Assembly: GCA_973895155.1 (NCBI GenBank)
Contig: OZ316895.1
Location: 22,072,001 to 22,136,000 of the forward strand
DNA: 64,000 nucleotides
Source of the DNA: Marsupella aquatica
Lineage: Eukaryota; Marchantiophyta
Reading direction: 5' to 3'
The notes under the pieces were generated by a model. It made no database searches. It had not been told where the DNA came from and was given only the letters and a program-made list of their open reading frames with translations. Position 1 is the first letter of the stretch. Each line of letters opens with the position of its first letter. Below are positions 35,882 through 46,690 of the stretch, piece after piece. The translations under genes and the position numbers were made by a program.

Positions 35882-37374
35882 ATGGAGGGCGCGGAGAAGG
35901 GAGGATCTGGCGCGGTAGGAAAGAAGGATTTAGTTTCTGCTATTTGCTTGCGCAAGAAAGCCAGAGTAGTTCAACCTTCATGCTACTCGAGCCCAGCAAT
36001 AGGGGCAAACACCCCTGTACTAGTCCTTCAAAAGATTGATGGCCGAGAAAGATTAAGGGAAGACCAGGCATTAGAGAAGCTCATAGAGAAGGGGTCTGCA
36101 TCGCGGAAGGAAGACGATCGGAATGGTACAACTTCATTTCAGCTATTTGATTATCATTCTAGTCAGGGTGTACGTGCTCTACGCATTTCTTCTATTAATT
36201 TAAGTTATTTGATTCTCTAAGTGGTCACGCTATGCTCTGCGCATTTCTATCAAGAACCACTTCTAGGATTTGTTTATTTGATTGTTAATTATGCATCTAA
36301 TAGAGATTGGTGTGCAGTGAGATCTTGTCATGTCATTCTTGATTGGCTACTGTGTATGTTCAGTGGATTTTTGGAATGAGAAACTGAAGATTTTCGAGAA
36401 GCAATCAATCGAAGATAGGGATTCTGCAGCAGATTTCTCTCCAATAGCCCGACCAGAATCGTTGAAGGCAGGGGCTGGGAATATAATTTACGAGAGCCCT
36501 GAGCAGGTTATGTTGAGCTCTGACAGTAGTAGCAATAGTGGGAATACAAAGCAGTCTAGCTCGATGGATTCCAGTTCTGACTTCGATAGCTCTAGTAGTG
36601 CTAATGTTGAGGAGGTGCAGCGTAAAGGCCACAAGAAGCAACATCACAAGCACCATGACAATGGGAAGCAAAAGTCAAAGAAGAAAGTGAAGGGGAGACG
36701 AGTGGTGGATAATAATCACATAGGGACTCTAGTGCAAGCATATTGGGACCATTTTCAGAAATTCAGCCAGGGCAGAAAGCAGAAAACAAAGCAGCTGGTT
36801 CCAAAGAAAGTATGGGGCAACGTTTATTTGGATTACAGGAAGGAGTTTCCTAATTCACCATTTGAAGAGGAGACCCTGAAGGAGCACCTGAGAGACAGCG
36901 TTAAAGATATGAAGTCTGGGGTGAATAATCCTGAGGGAGGCGTAGGAGCTACATATATTACAGGACACCACACTTATGAAAAAGCTCATGGAAACGCCAT
37001 CATGGAAGGCTCGAAGTATTCTGAAAATCAGGGAAGATGCAATGCATGGTAACAGCCAAGTCACCAATCAAGAAGGATCAGGATCTGTTGCTCCACCTCG
37101 GCCCCTTGTAGCAACAGCCAGCAATGATCCAGCCCTGCCCAAGCCCCTCACCAAGAAGGACAGTCTCAAACGTGCCGGCGAAAGTATTGTTGAGATGTTG
37201 ACTGAGTTCAAGAGCATGAAGTCGGACAGACAACAGGTGGTCGATTCTAGATCAGTTGAATCAGAGGCCAGGAGCATTATGGCCAAAGTTGTGCTTTTGG
37301 AGAAGCAGAGGACATTGGATTTGATCACAGAAGCAGAGTTTAAACTAAAGTGCAAGGAAGCTTTCGGAATATAG
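35882..37374 (+). CDS. Basic Ser-rich protein, possible Harbinger DNA-binding partner
   Basis: Exon 1 (from 35882, or an upstream ATG at 35828) runs to 36167 and splices in frame to 36364. The product has a KARVVQPSCYSS motif and an acidic Ser-rich stretch. A Lys/His-rich stretch follows, then a helical segment with spaced aromatics (LVQAYWDHFQKF, KKVWGNVYLDYRKEF, EETLKEHLRDSV) that loosely resembles a Myb/SANT fold. This frame stops at 37052. A second frame (from about 36965 to 37374) continues with a charged helical C-terminus ending LKCKEAFGI. The two could be joined by a very short intron ending ATATTACAG at about 36961, or by a frameshift. I do not recognise the family. The idea that it is ORF1 of a PIF/Harbinger element rests on its convergent position next to the transposase. 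Confidence 0.5.
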
Positions 37375-39363
37375 AATCCACTTAGAGATGTATGGGCAGT
37401 AGGCAACATTTTGTTTCAGTTGAGACCCCATGCTGATGAAAATACTGCGTCAAGCGTGTCGTGCGGCGAATATGCTCTAAGCAGATAGATGGTTTCAATG
37501 TACATGATTTTCATGAACAAGATTGTGTCCAAGATGTTATTTCCCGTTCGGATCCTTTGAACTGTTTATTTGGTGTAGCTTTCATGCACTATCGGTATAT
37601 TAATGACTCAAGTTACAGCACTTCTAAAAGAGTTGTGTACTGGATCAAATTGAGACACAACTACCCCAACATTAAACAGCTAACACAATGATCGATTGAG
37701 TCTAAGCTTGTCAAGCGCCCGGAAACCAGTTGATTCAAAATTGCAGCCTCAGTAGCCTAGCAGATTCTTCAGTATCGGGCAGTTGCAACTTAGACTGCAA
37801 CTCTGCTGAGGCTATAATTCTATCAATTTAAAATTGTAGCCTCAACAGATTCTTTGGTATCGGGCAGCTTTGACAAATTAGCTTGACATGCGAGTGCAAT
37901 GGCTTCATCGTTCACAAGATTATAGTGCACATAAAGTGGTCGATTCATCAAATGTGGTTCATGAGGCTGAATTAAGTATGAATAGGTGTTGCCAGGGTTG
38001 TTGGCTCCTACAACAAAACACCCACGTACCCCCACCTTCGAGGTCATTGAGATCCCATCTCACCACGTCTAGATCATCTGCATATGAATTCGAACTATCT
38101 CTGCCCAATACTTGAAAGACTCCTATGAGCATAAAATAACACAACGTAGAGCTCAATAGCTGTACTAGAGCAAACAACAGCACATAGAGATGAAGGGAAA
38201 AAGTTGAGAAACCCTCTTTTTCATAATCAGGTTTGTCCGTGTCCGACCGACCCTAAATTTCACTTTGAAGAGAGACCTTTATTACTCTATCTGGAAAGCG
38301 GCATCCTATGATGTAAGTAGAGCACCACCACGTGGCATGCATGGAGCCCAACAAACAGTCCCCAATGCTGTGGTTGTGGCAATAGCTAGCTTCCCTTAAT
38401 TTTCCTTCACCCACTGCACTGTCCATGTCAGGGTCCAAACCCGTGTTGTTTGCACAGTGTTTTCAGGACTTAGTGTACTGAGTTGACCACAACGCTTGTG
38501 GAGACCATGCCAACATGGTGATAGCTGGAAGATTATGAGAGAAATACAAAGGAAGAGACAAAAAATCACTACCCTCACAGGATTTGTTAGGGTACTGCTA
38601 ATCTATAGGAGTTGTTACGAAATGTGTAACTGTTGACATCGAGAAATGCATATGTCTAGGTAGTCAAATGACTATTTACCAAACAAATTTAGGGTCTAGA
38701 AAACTTACATTAACTAGAATGACGAAACAATTTAGAGAGACGCATGCATAAAGTAGCAATAGCCTAAAATAACTGTTAGTTTATGTTGAAGATAATCTGA
38801 GTCTAGTTCATACTTTTCCCCTCAACTACCAATAGAATTGGCAAGCTCGTAACTGAGCCATCGAGAAAACCGGGCCGCATGGAAATAGAGGAGAAAGGTT
38901 CCAGATTGCATTGAGATGATAACACTTTTCAAATATTCTTGTGGCATGTGAGTATCCTGTCCAGGACTATATAGTGCGTTGTGCATGACTTCTAAAATAT
39001 TCTTGTTGCAGCATGGTATCTCACGATGACAATTCATTTCATGCAATAAAATATGTTTCAAGAAAAAATGAAAAGTAAATAGTGTTCTAGGTTCCAAGTA
39101 GGCCCAAGATAGATGGAAAGTTTCAGAGTATGACAACATTGCACAAAAGCAACAAAGAACACACAACCCAATGCAGAAATTCACCAAGAGAAAAGGAAAG
39201 AGAAACATTTATTGAAAAGTAGAATTGGACAGGGATACCTTTACCAGGATCCACGTACTGTCACTTTATGTAGTTCGATCGACTGCCCCCAATTTTAAAC
39301 TATTAACTCAAAAAGCACACTGAACTTTAACATTGTATGTCTCATCCTAAGACTCCATTCGCA
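37375..39363. other. Spacer between the two Harbinger-region ORFs
   Basis: No gene recognised. An imperfect direct repeat is visible at 37734-37781 and 37828-37868 (AAATTGCAGCCTCA... against AAATTGTAGCCTCA..., both ending GTATCGGGCAG). Confidence 0.5.
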
Positions 39364-40551
39364 TCAATAGTCTCTTGCCCACCCCCAATCTCCCCTGACT
39401 CGTGGCCCTGCAATCTCCACATGCATGTCTCTCCTTCTCCTGTGGAGAAAATTGGTGAGAAGAGCAGCCGCCTTGAAAGTTATGTTGAACTTTGGCTTAA
39501 CTAGGTCAAATCGTTTCATTAGCCTCCGCCACTTCTGCTTCATCCCACCAATACCCCACTCCACCTGCACCCTGTATCCAACATGCATTTTGTTGAAAAC
39601 TTTCACCAGGCTTTGATCTAAATCCATAGCCCTGATTTCAACCTTGCTGAAACTTCTCATTATGAACTTCTCCATGCTGGTGTACCCCTGATCACCTAAG
39701 ACAAATTCTGAGTACCCTGGCTGGTTGGCAAACAAATGTAGCCAATTTTGCTCCACCCAAGAGTCCTTCAAAATAGTAACATCATGAAAACTCCCAGGAT
39801 ATCCTGGGTCTACGTATATGAACAAACCATTATGGTCTACCAAGACTGTAGAATTCAAGCAATACATTTTTTTTTGACCTTGAAACCATTTGCTGTGGTT
39901 TGCATTCTCAAAAGGCCTCCGAATCTTGCAAAGAGTTCCATCCACAAAACCAATACACCCTGGCAAATTTGTAATGACCTGGCCTAGCTCTATTCTCTCC
40001 TCAACAGTAGGCCAGTGGATCTCATTCGCTATGGCTTCATTGACAGAAGATGCAACATAAATTGCATCATCACACACAGAAGATTTTGCCCAATTCCAAT
40101 GTGCAGCATCCAGGTAAATTGTGTTGTCATGTTTCATGTACAAAATGAAACTGAACAATCTTTGCTCAGGTGAAGCTTTGCAAGGCCTACCCTTAAGCTT
40201 ATGGCCTTGGCCTGTCGATCTTGCATTTGACTCAATAGTCGGACAAACCAATGTACAGAGCTCATGAAATTCTTCGAGAGTGAAATTGCTTAAGTCCTTG
40301 AATAGTTGTGGCGTTGCTGCATACTTGGACAAGAGGTCGTCAATTGGCCTTGCAGGATTCACTGTCACCTGACTTTCAATCGAAAGCTCTATTGGTTGAA
40401 AACAATCGAGGAGTATCAAGTACGCCTGCATTGCCATTGTCATGAACATGAATAACTGCAAGTCGAACTCTTCAAGCTCACCATCGATTTCGTCGTCTAT
40501 AGGTGGCAGACCCGTCTGGAATTCAGGAAATAAATTGGGGAATAAATCCAT
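39364..40551 (-). CDS. PIF/Harbinger-type DDE transposase (nuclease)
   Basis: An uninterrupted 395-residue protein with the DDE_Tnp_4 signature. The catalytic residues appear to be D204 (GFVDGTLCKI), D287 (LGDQGY) and E331 (VEWGIGGMKQKWRRL). A conserved YVDPGYPGSFHD motif lies between the first two. The N-terminal half contains a helical region (FTLEEFHELC, RLFSFILYMK) like the HTH part of Harbinger transposases. The frame starts at the ATG at 40549-40551 and ends at 39364. No stops or frameshifts were seen, so the catalytic protein could still be functional or domesticated. No terminal inverted repeats were established. Confidence 0.9.
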   Translation of the reverse strand: MDLFPNLFPEFQTGLPPIDDEIDGELEEFDLQLFMFMTMAMQAYLILLDCFQPIELSIESQVTVNPARPIDDLLSKYAATPQLFKDLSNFTLEEFHELCTLVCPTIESNARSTGQGHKLKGRPCKASPEQRLFSFILYMKHDNTIYLDAAHWNWAKSSVCDDAIYVASSVNEAIANEIHWPTVEERIELGQVITNLPGCIGFVDGTLCKIRRPFENANHSKWFQGQKKMYCLNSTVLVDHNGLFIYVDPGYPGSFHDVTILKDSWVEQNWLHLFANQPGYSEFVLGDQGYTSMEKFIMRSFSKVEIRAMDLDQSLVKVFNKMHVGYRVQVEWGIGGMKQKWRRLMKRFDLVKPKFNITFKAAALLTNFLHRRRRDMHVEIAGPRVRGDWGWARDY

Positions 40552-42702
40552 GATCCTCCACCGTCTGTCTCCTAATCAGCGAGCAAGCTCTGGAGCAGAT
40601 TGATGCAGAGGAAGGCAAGGCATGGATCATTAACGAGCTCCAAAGATCAAGAATTCAAGAAACGATCCCGAGCCAAAGAGATTCACTCTTTCATATGTAA
40701 CGGCAATTGATGTCGTATTCATGCTCAGTGGCCCTTCTGCGAGTTTCAAAGTTGATCACGAGACAACAAAAGTTACACATGATAATTCAGTTGGAAAGAA
40801 AAGTCTAGACAACTCAGACAACGGCTAGCTGATACAACCCACATTGAATCAAACTACAAAGTCAAGAGAAAACTACACAAAACCAATCAGTACTCATCAC
40901 AGACCAGAAATATCTTCCAAATAATTACCTACTTCTCCGCCTGATCAGGACCACCGTCATCAGTCCACTGGGAAGCGCTAAACGCACAATTTCATTGTCA
41001 TCATCGTGATCAGGACCATTGTCATCAGTCCCTTGGGAAGCGCACTATCTCACAAGAAATAGCAGCTTCTGTTACTGATCCAACATCCATAGCACACCAG
41101 CAAACGCGACTCCTGTTCAGTCAAGACCAATTGTGTTCTGCAAGTCTTGAACGCAAGACCGGTTGTGCTTTGCAAGTCTTTAACGGCAGACCGTGGCCCT
41201 AACTCGTCTGCTTTTGGTGTTAACTCAAGCTCCTAAAGAAATTGTAATTAGTTTCCAATTATCAGAACATTTCGATGACTCATACCCGGTTACCACAATT
41301 TGTCGGTAAAACTTGGGTTGCACTTTACAAATATCTTTAATATATGGCATATTTTGATGTGCAGTTACCGAGACCTGCAGGATTGAGTTAGGCAACACTA
41401 GTGCGTCTCAAAAGCTTCATAGTTGCTGATGGCAGCATTTTACCATCCCTTTTCACATCTTATGCCATTTTTATGTATTTATTTTCACTAGCCTTTACTG
41501 TGACTTACAGTTAAGATGGATCATGAATTTGGTACTCTGGATCCTTAACTACTGGTTATGATGGATCATGAACTTGGTAATCTGGATCCTTAACTACCAC
41601 CTTATGACCTTAAGGTCAGTCAATTTTTTTAGGTTTGAGACCCCCTGATAAATAGTTTGCCAAGATCGCCAAGACAATAATTGCACATGGAATGGCCACA
41701 CCCCACAGGCAATACTAAATGAGTTTTCCACAATAAAAAAGCTGGGCGCCCATTATGCCCGAGAGGTGCGCCGCCCAGCATAATGCAGCGCCCACCATAA
41801 TGGGCAGCAATGAATGGCGGGACCCAAGAGGGACCACTTGCGGGCCCAATAGGCACAAAAGCTCGTCCAGAAGCGGTGAAATGTTTCCGAATGCCGTGGC
41901 ACACGATGATCGGCACTGCACAAGAATTGTCCATCACCCTGCTCTGCCTCTAGCTAGAGGACAGACAGAGTCCTACAGTACTCCTCTGCCTCTCCCAGAG
42001 AGAAGAGAGCCATCGGCAGCTGCGCAAGTGGCTCAAGAGCAAGGCATCAATTGTCATTACGGGTTGTTCTCATCGCTCATTTTGATTCTGCACTTCAGTC
42101 GTGTGACTGTCAGGAAAGCTCGACCTCTGTGATGATTCTGCCCATCCGACATCACCTCTCACCTCACAATTCGATGCGCTAGTGCTATAGATCGTCCTCC
42201 GACCTACATATGAGAGTTTGCTTGTCGAGTCTGACCACACCTTGGAATTGCATGTACATGCAATTGTTGAGATGATTGGTACAGATTAGCAGTTATGCAA
42301 GTAGCTAGAGGGCACGTAGTGTACAGAGTGGATGTGGATGAGAGAGGTTCTGTGTTGAATCTTAGGAGATTTTGTTTGTTGACTTGATCAGACTTCGTAT
42401 TGAATCGGTGTAGATTGGGGTCATGCCTGTTGTGTTCCCTGAATTCCCAGAGTCGGTGACATCGTCCCGGTGTCTCTTGAGCCAGTCAAGAGGAGGCTCA
42501 CTTTCGCGTGACTCGTATCATATGTGGAAGCTTCTTGCCATTGTGAACATTCCTGTCATGCCGTCCAACTCAGGAGGAGTGGTTTTAGATCGAGGTCGAC
42601 GAGGAGCGAATGTGAGGATTTGCTGAGAAGCCTTCACTCCAAACCAACAGATATCACACCGAGAAGCAGACTGTTGCTACGACGGTAGCTGAAACAGTGA
42701 AG
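40552..42702. other. Spacer with small repeats; 5' flank of At4g22758-like gene
   Basis: Contains a 36 bp direct repeat near 40943 and 41011 (GATCAGGACCACCGTCATCA / GATCAGGACCATTGTCATCA), a 42 bp tandem repeat at 41514-41598 (unit GATGGATCATGAA...), and a GC-rich inverted-repeat block at 41740-41810. The last 600 bases probably hold the promoter and 5' leader of the next gene, with a 67-codon open frame at 42423-42626 that could be an upstream ORF. Confidence 0.4.
41740..41870. repeat. GC-rich block sharing the 35.2 kb repeat family
   Basis: CACCATAATGGGCAGCAATG at 41793 matches the units at 35204-35432. An inverted GCCCATTATG lies about 45 bp before it, giving potential for a hairpin. Copies on both sides of the Harbinger region have the same orientation. 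Confidence 0.6.
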
Positions 42703-44781
42703 ATGAAGGCTTCCCGGCTAACCTTTCCTGGAGGGCAATTCCCACGATGTACTGAGAGCTCCAGCGGTAAAGGCCCTAAACAACGAAGCTCGAAACGCAC
42801 GATTACCTCGTCGAAGAGGAAGAAGTCGTGTGAACCTTCAACTTCCAAGTCGGGCAACAAATGCCCACCAGTGGTGTGTAGAAAGGGACAAGCTGCAGAG
42901 CCTGACTCGTTTGGCCATGCAGTGACTAACACCGATGTTCATCCGACTGTTCATCCATGGCTTTCGGAAGATGACCAGGCGGCAAATAATCTAAACCTGC
43001 CAGATTGCCAATGGCCTAATTGGCCAGACTGGGGAAGTGAGTCTCACAGCGAACGTGGCGGTGCAGCTGGTCCAAGTTGGGCGTCGAATTTTTCCTACAC
43101 GAGCAGTTCTTGTTCAGATTCTGAATCCGACATTCGGTGGTCTACATCGTCTAGTGCTAGCGGGCGTACAGGCGGGAGCAGAGTTCATGAGGCGACAGAA
43201 GTGCCGAGAACGTGTACTTTTTGGGAGGATTTTACTTGGGGCGAGCGCAGACATTGGAAGCAGCTGCAGCACAAAAAATCGTTTCTTACCCATTTATGGG
43301 ACGTCAAACCTGAGGTACTACTCAATTCCCGTTGATTTCAGTGTCGTTCGTTCTCAGCATTACTGACAAGAATGTTTGAGTCAATCTGCACGTGGTAGAG
43401 CATCTTGCATCTTGCATCTTGTAGGTCTTGCATGCATGGTATACGTTCAATTGTTTCGCCTTGCATGGGCTCTAAGGCGGATAACTGTACCAACTTCTAT
43501 ACCTGCAACGCGACATAGCTTCACCACAACAATACCAAAATTTTCTCCTGCAATTAGCGATTCCTCTTCCACTCATCAGGAGCATGCAGAGTACACCGAT
43601 GAGAAGGATGAATGATTTCATGCGAAATACCTTTACATTGGTTTTTCATTTGGGTTTAAGCAGATAAAAAGAAAATTAACTCTTCATGGATTCTCTACCT
43701 GGTAATGTTTTAGTTGCAATATATGATCGGACACTTTGTTGTGAACCCTAAGTTTACTTACAATCTTAGTTCTCAATCATACGAAAAAGCCAGACCTCAG
43801 TAACATAGGTACACCAGTCCTTGCGTCTCGGCTTGCAATTTAGATAGTGTGGAGGATTCGGTCTTGTGGTTCTTAGGGTTCTCCTCAAGTTGTGTTCTGT
43901 GGTTTACAAGTTTTCCAATCGAAATGGTTTTTGGATAGTGAAGTTATTGAAGAATTAATTGGTTGTAAGTAACGTAGTTTGCTTAGGTATGCTCGGTTTA
44001 TTCTTTGGCAAGTTTATGGACACCGACGAGAGAGTTTCTCAACAAGTGATGATTATGTTTAGGCATGAAGTTATTGAAATGGAGGAAACTTGCGGTAGAG
44101 CTTAACAGTTAGACTCAGTATTGAAAGAAGATCTTATTGACTCACTGGTCGCGCAGACTAAGGTGGAGGAGAGCAGTGACCCTATTCTCGTCAGTGTGAA
44201 CATTCTGGGAAGTCCAGGGCCCCTCCGAATTGTGGTGGACAAAAATGATTCAGTGCAGGACACAGTTGACTTCGTGCTCCGTAGATACACGGCCCAGAAA
44301 CGCCTGCCAGCACTGGATGAGCCCACTTCATGCTTCGGTCTTTACTGCCGTAATCCGGATTTCGAAGGTATTCTCGCTGAGCCATTTCTCTTCACAAGTA
44401 TGGAATGTTGTGTACAGGTATAATAAAGTCTAGAACGAAGAAACGAGAGAAGTACTCTCGAGGCTGTTTTCCTTCCTCTCGTCGATCCTGCATCATGTTC
44501 TGGTTGCTAGTTTTTGTTAAATCAAGAGACCCCTAGCATGTGAAATATTAGTACAAGCCTCCAATTCTGTCAATTTCTTTGATATCAATTGATCATTGAT
44601 GGTTGTGAGTTGCATAATGGTGTCAGCATTAGATGACGAGGCCAAAATCGGACATCGGAAAAATCGGCAATTTCACCTCTACCAGAAGCACAGGAACGAC
44701 CCGACTCAGGAAGACATCGCTATCAACGCGTCGTGTAAAAGCGGAGGGGAAACCAGCCCAGCCCCACATAGAACATGGTAG
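42703..44781 (+). CDS. At4g22758-like protein (DUF7054)
   Basis: Three exons, 42703-43314, 44109-44367 and 44627-44781, join in frame (phases 0 and 1) and give 341 residues. The N-terminal ~200 residues are Ser/Lys-rich and probably disordered. The C-terminal domain has the ubiquitin-like DUF7054 pattern: ILVSVNILGSPGPLRIVV, then DTVDFVLRRYTAQKRLPAL, FGLYCRNPDFEALDDEAKIG and a closing NRQFHLYQKH. This is the plant family named after uncharacterised At4g22758; its function is unknown. The second acceptor was chosen as CTTAACAG at 44101-44108 because it keeps phase with exon 1. The third exon was placed because it supplies the expected LDDEAKIG strand. The start is the first ATG in frame. Confidence 0.8.
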
Positions 44782-46462
44782 GCATCATACTCTCTCTTAC
44801 ATGATCTTAGATGCACCTGGATCAATTCCTCTGATACTGCGAAATTTGTGGAAGATCTCTGCAGATTACTTTCCATTCACGTGCCTATTAGTTATGTTAT
44901 GCTCGGAACATAACTGTAGGAATGGCTGTGCAGGATTTGGGACAGTCTCAACGGGATGAGTTCCTGGGGTGGGAATTTGATAGCGAGCATTTCGCGCAGT
45001 GTCACCTCGTGTGTGAAATACTGGAACCCTGGGAGGTTGTATCGTTTCATATCCATAGTATCCGTGAAAGCTCTGAGCTTAGTGGTTACTTAGACGTCCT
45101 CATCTCCAAACTCTCGAGAAAAGCTCTCATGTAGATACAAATTTGGCTTTGCTAACCTTGTGTACACTCTTGAACTCTTCCTGTACTTTTCTCTTTGCAT
45201 TTCTATGGATGGTAACGAACCATAACCCCATGCCAGCCTGGCAAGGGTTATCCAATTTCAGGCTCAATATTTGAGTGGAAAATAGATCAAAATTGCACTC
45301 GGGGCTTAGGCTTGTTAATCCATGGCCACTTGGGGCCATTGTTGTGATCCTGTTGGCTCACCGCCCTCCGGGATTAGATCCTACAGTCCCCTTGGGGCCA
45401 TGGGTTACCCTAGATGTTGACTTCAGTTTATGGAGCTTAATTGAAGAGCGCGGAGGTGGGAGGGATCCTTTTGGTAAGTTTGCAAGATTGCCCCGTTGGC
45501 CTTGAATGAAAATACAGTTGGGGATTCATCAACAATTTGAAAGCTGGGAAGATCCAGCACCAGCTGGAGCTTTAGTTCATGCCATGATTATATCAAATAA
45601 TCGCAATGCCCATGCATTTGCATAGTATTGTCAATACCAAGTGATGTTGAGCAGAAGTGTTGTCAAGCATAAGTGAGAAGGCCAGACAACTGGAGGTTGC
45701 AGGGAGTTCATCAAGGAGTATGCAAGTTGGAGGGACAATGAGAAGGTTGAAATGGTGCAATGTGACACCCTTCCATCTCATGATTAGGCAAAAATGTTAT
45801 TAGAATTGAAGAGCCATGGAGTTTCCTGTTAGAATAAGATTTAATAAACAGACCATGAGAAAGAGTGAGTTGAATTGCATACTAGGTGTATAGAAATAAC
45901 AGTTTATTCTTGGGAGAGGGCAAGAAGGGTGCTAGACATCCCGGGAGGGGTGAAGTCACAGCTTGTGACCAGTGTCTTTGCTGGCCAAATTTTGCCATAT
46001 TCTCACTTAAAATATTGCTGGCTGTTTTCAACAAAGGAAAAATGGTAACTTCAAGAAATGTCTATAAAATTGGACTTCAACCTGGTGGGGCAAGCGTGCA
46101 AAGTCACCACCTCTTGGTGGTCCCTGCAATGAAGCTATCGCTGTCCTCACCATGACACTTCTCTACTTCCCACTTCACAAAAGTTGCATGCAAGTTGCCA
46201 CCTGTGACTCCACCACACTCGTAAAATGTGCAGGATAACCCATCCCCAAGAGGGAGTAGTGGGATGTAATCCCAAAGGTCTGAGTTACAGGCCACTATCC
46301 CCAAATGAGGATGAGTGTAAGGCCCAAGTGCATTTTTACACTGTTTACTTTATTTTAACATTGCAAAAGTTTCATCTGTCATTGTCTGCCTCTTGCACCT
46401 TAGTGTATTTCACATTCAAATTTGAGAATTCCCAGGCCAGGCTAGCCCAGGGGTTCTGAGGC
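44782..46462. other. Gene-poor spacer
   Basis: A 70-codon frame at 44922-45134 follows an AG acceptor-like site but has no recognised domain and does not continue the DUF7054 gene. Nothing else was recognised. Confidence 0.35.
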
Positions 46463-46690
46463 CTCACCCTGGACAATGCCTCATAACCACGTGTAAACAT
46501 ACAAATAATTTTTTTTCACTTGGGGTATGGGGGAATGCAAGGCCCCCTTGACCTGTGAGCATAAGAATTTCTCGTATCACCTTTCTCGTATCACCTCACC
46601 GTGGACAATGCCTCATAACCATGTGTAAACATACTTTTTTAAATTTTTACTTGGGGTATAGGGGAAATCCAAGGCCCCCTTGCCCTGTCT
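46463..46690. repeat. Direct repeat of about 95 bp, two copies
   Basis: A block with GGACAATGCCTCATAACCA and AAGGCCCCCTTG occurs at 46463-46556 and again at 46597-46690. The two are separated by a short unit that duplicates CTCGTATCACCT. Confidence 0.75.

Noticed and set aside
44922-45134. 70-codon frame as last exon of the DUF7054 gene
   Set aside because: The exon at 44627-44781 supplies the expected end of the domain and its own stop; the 70-codon peptide has no family resemblance.
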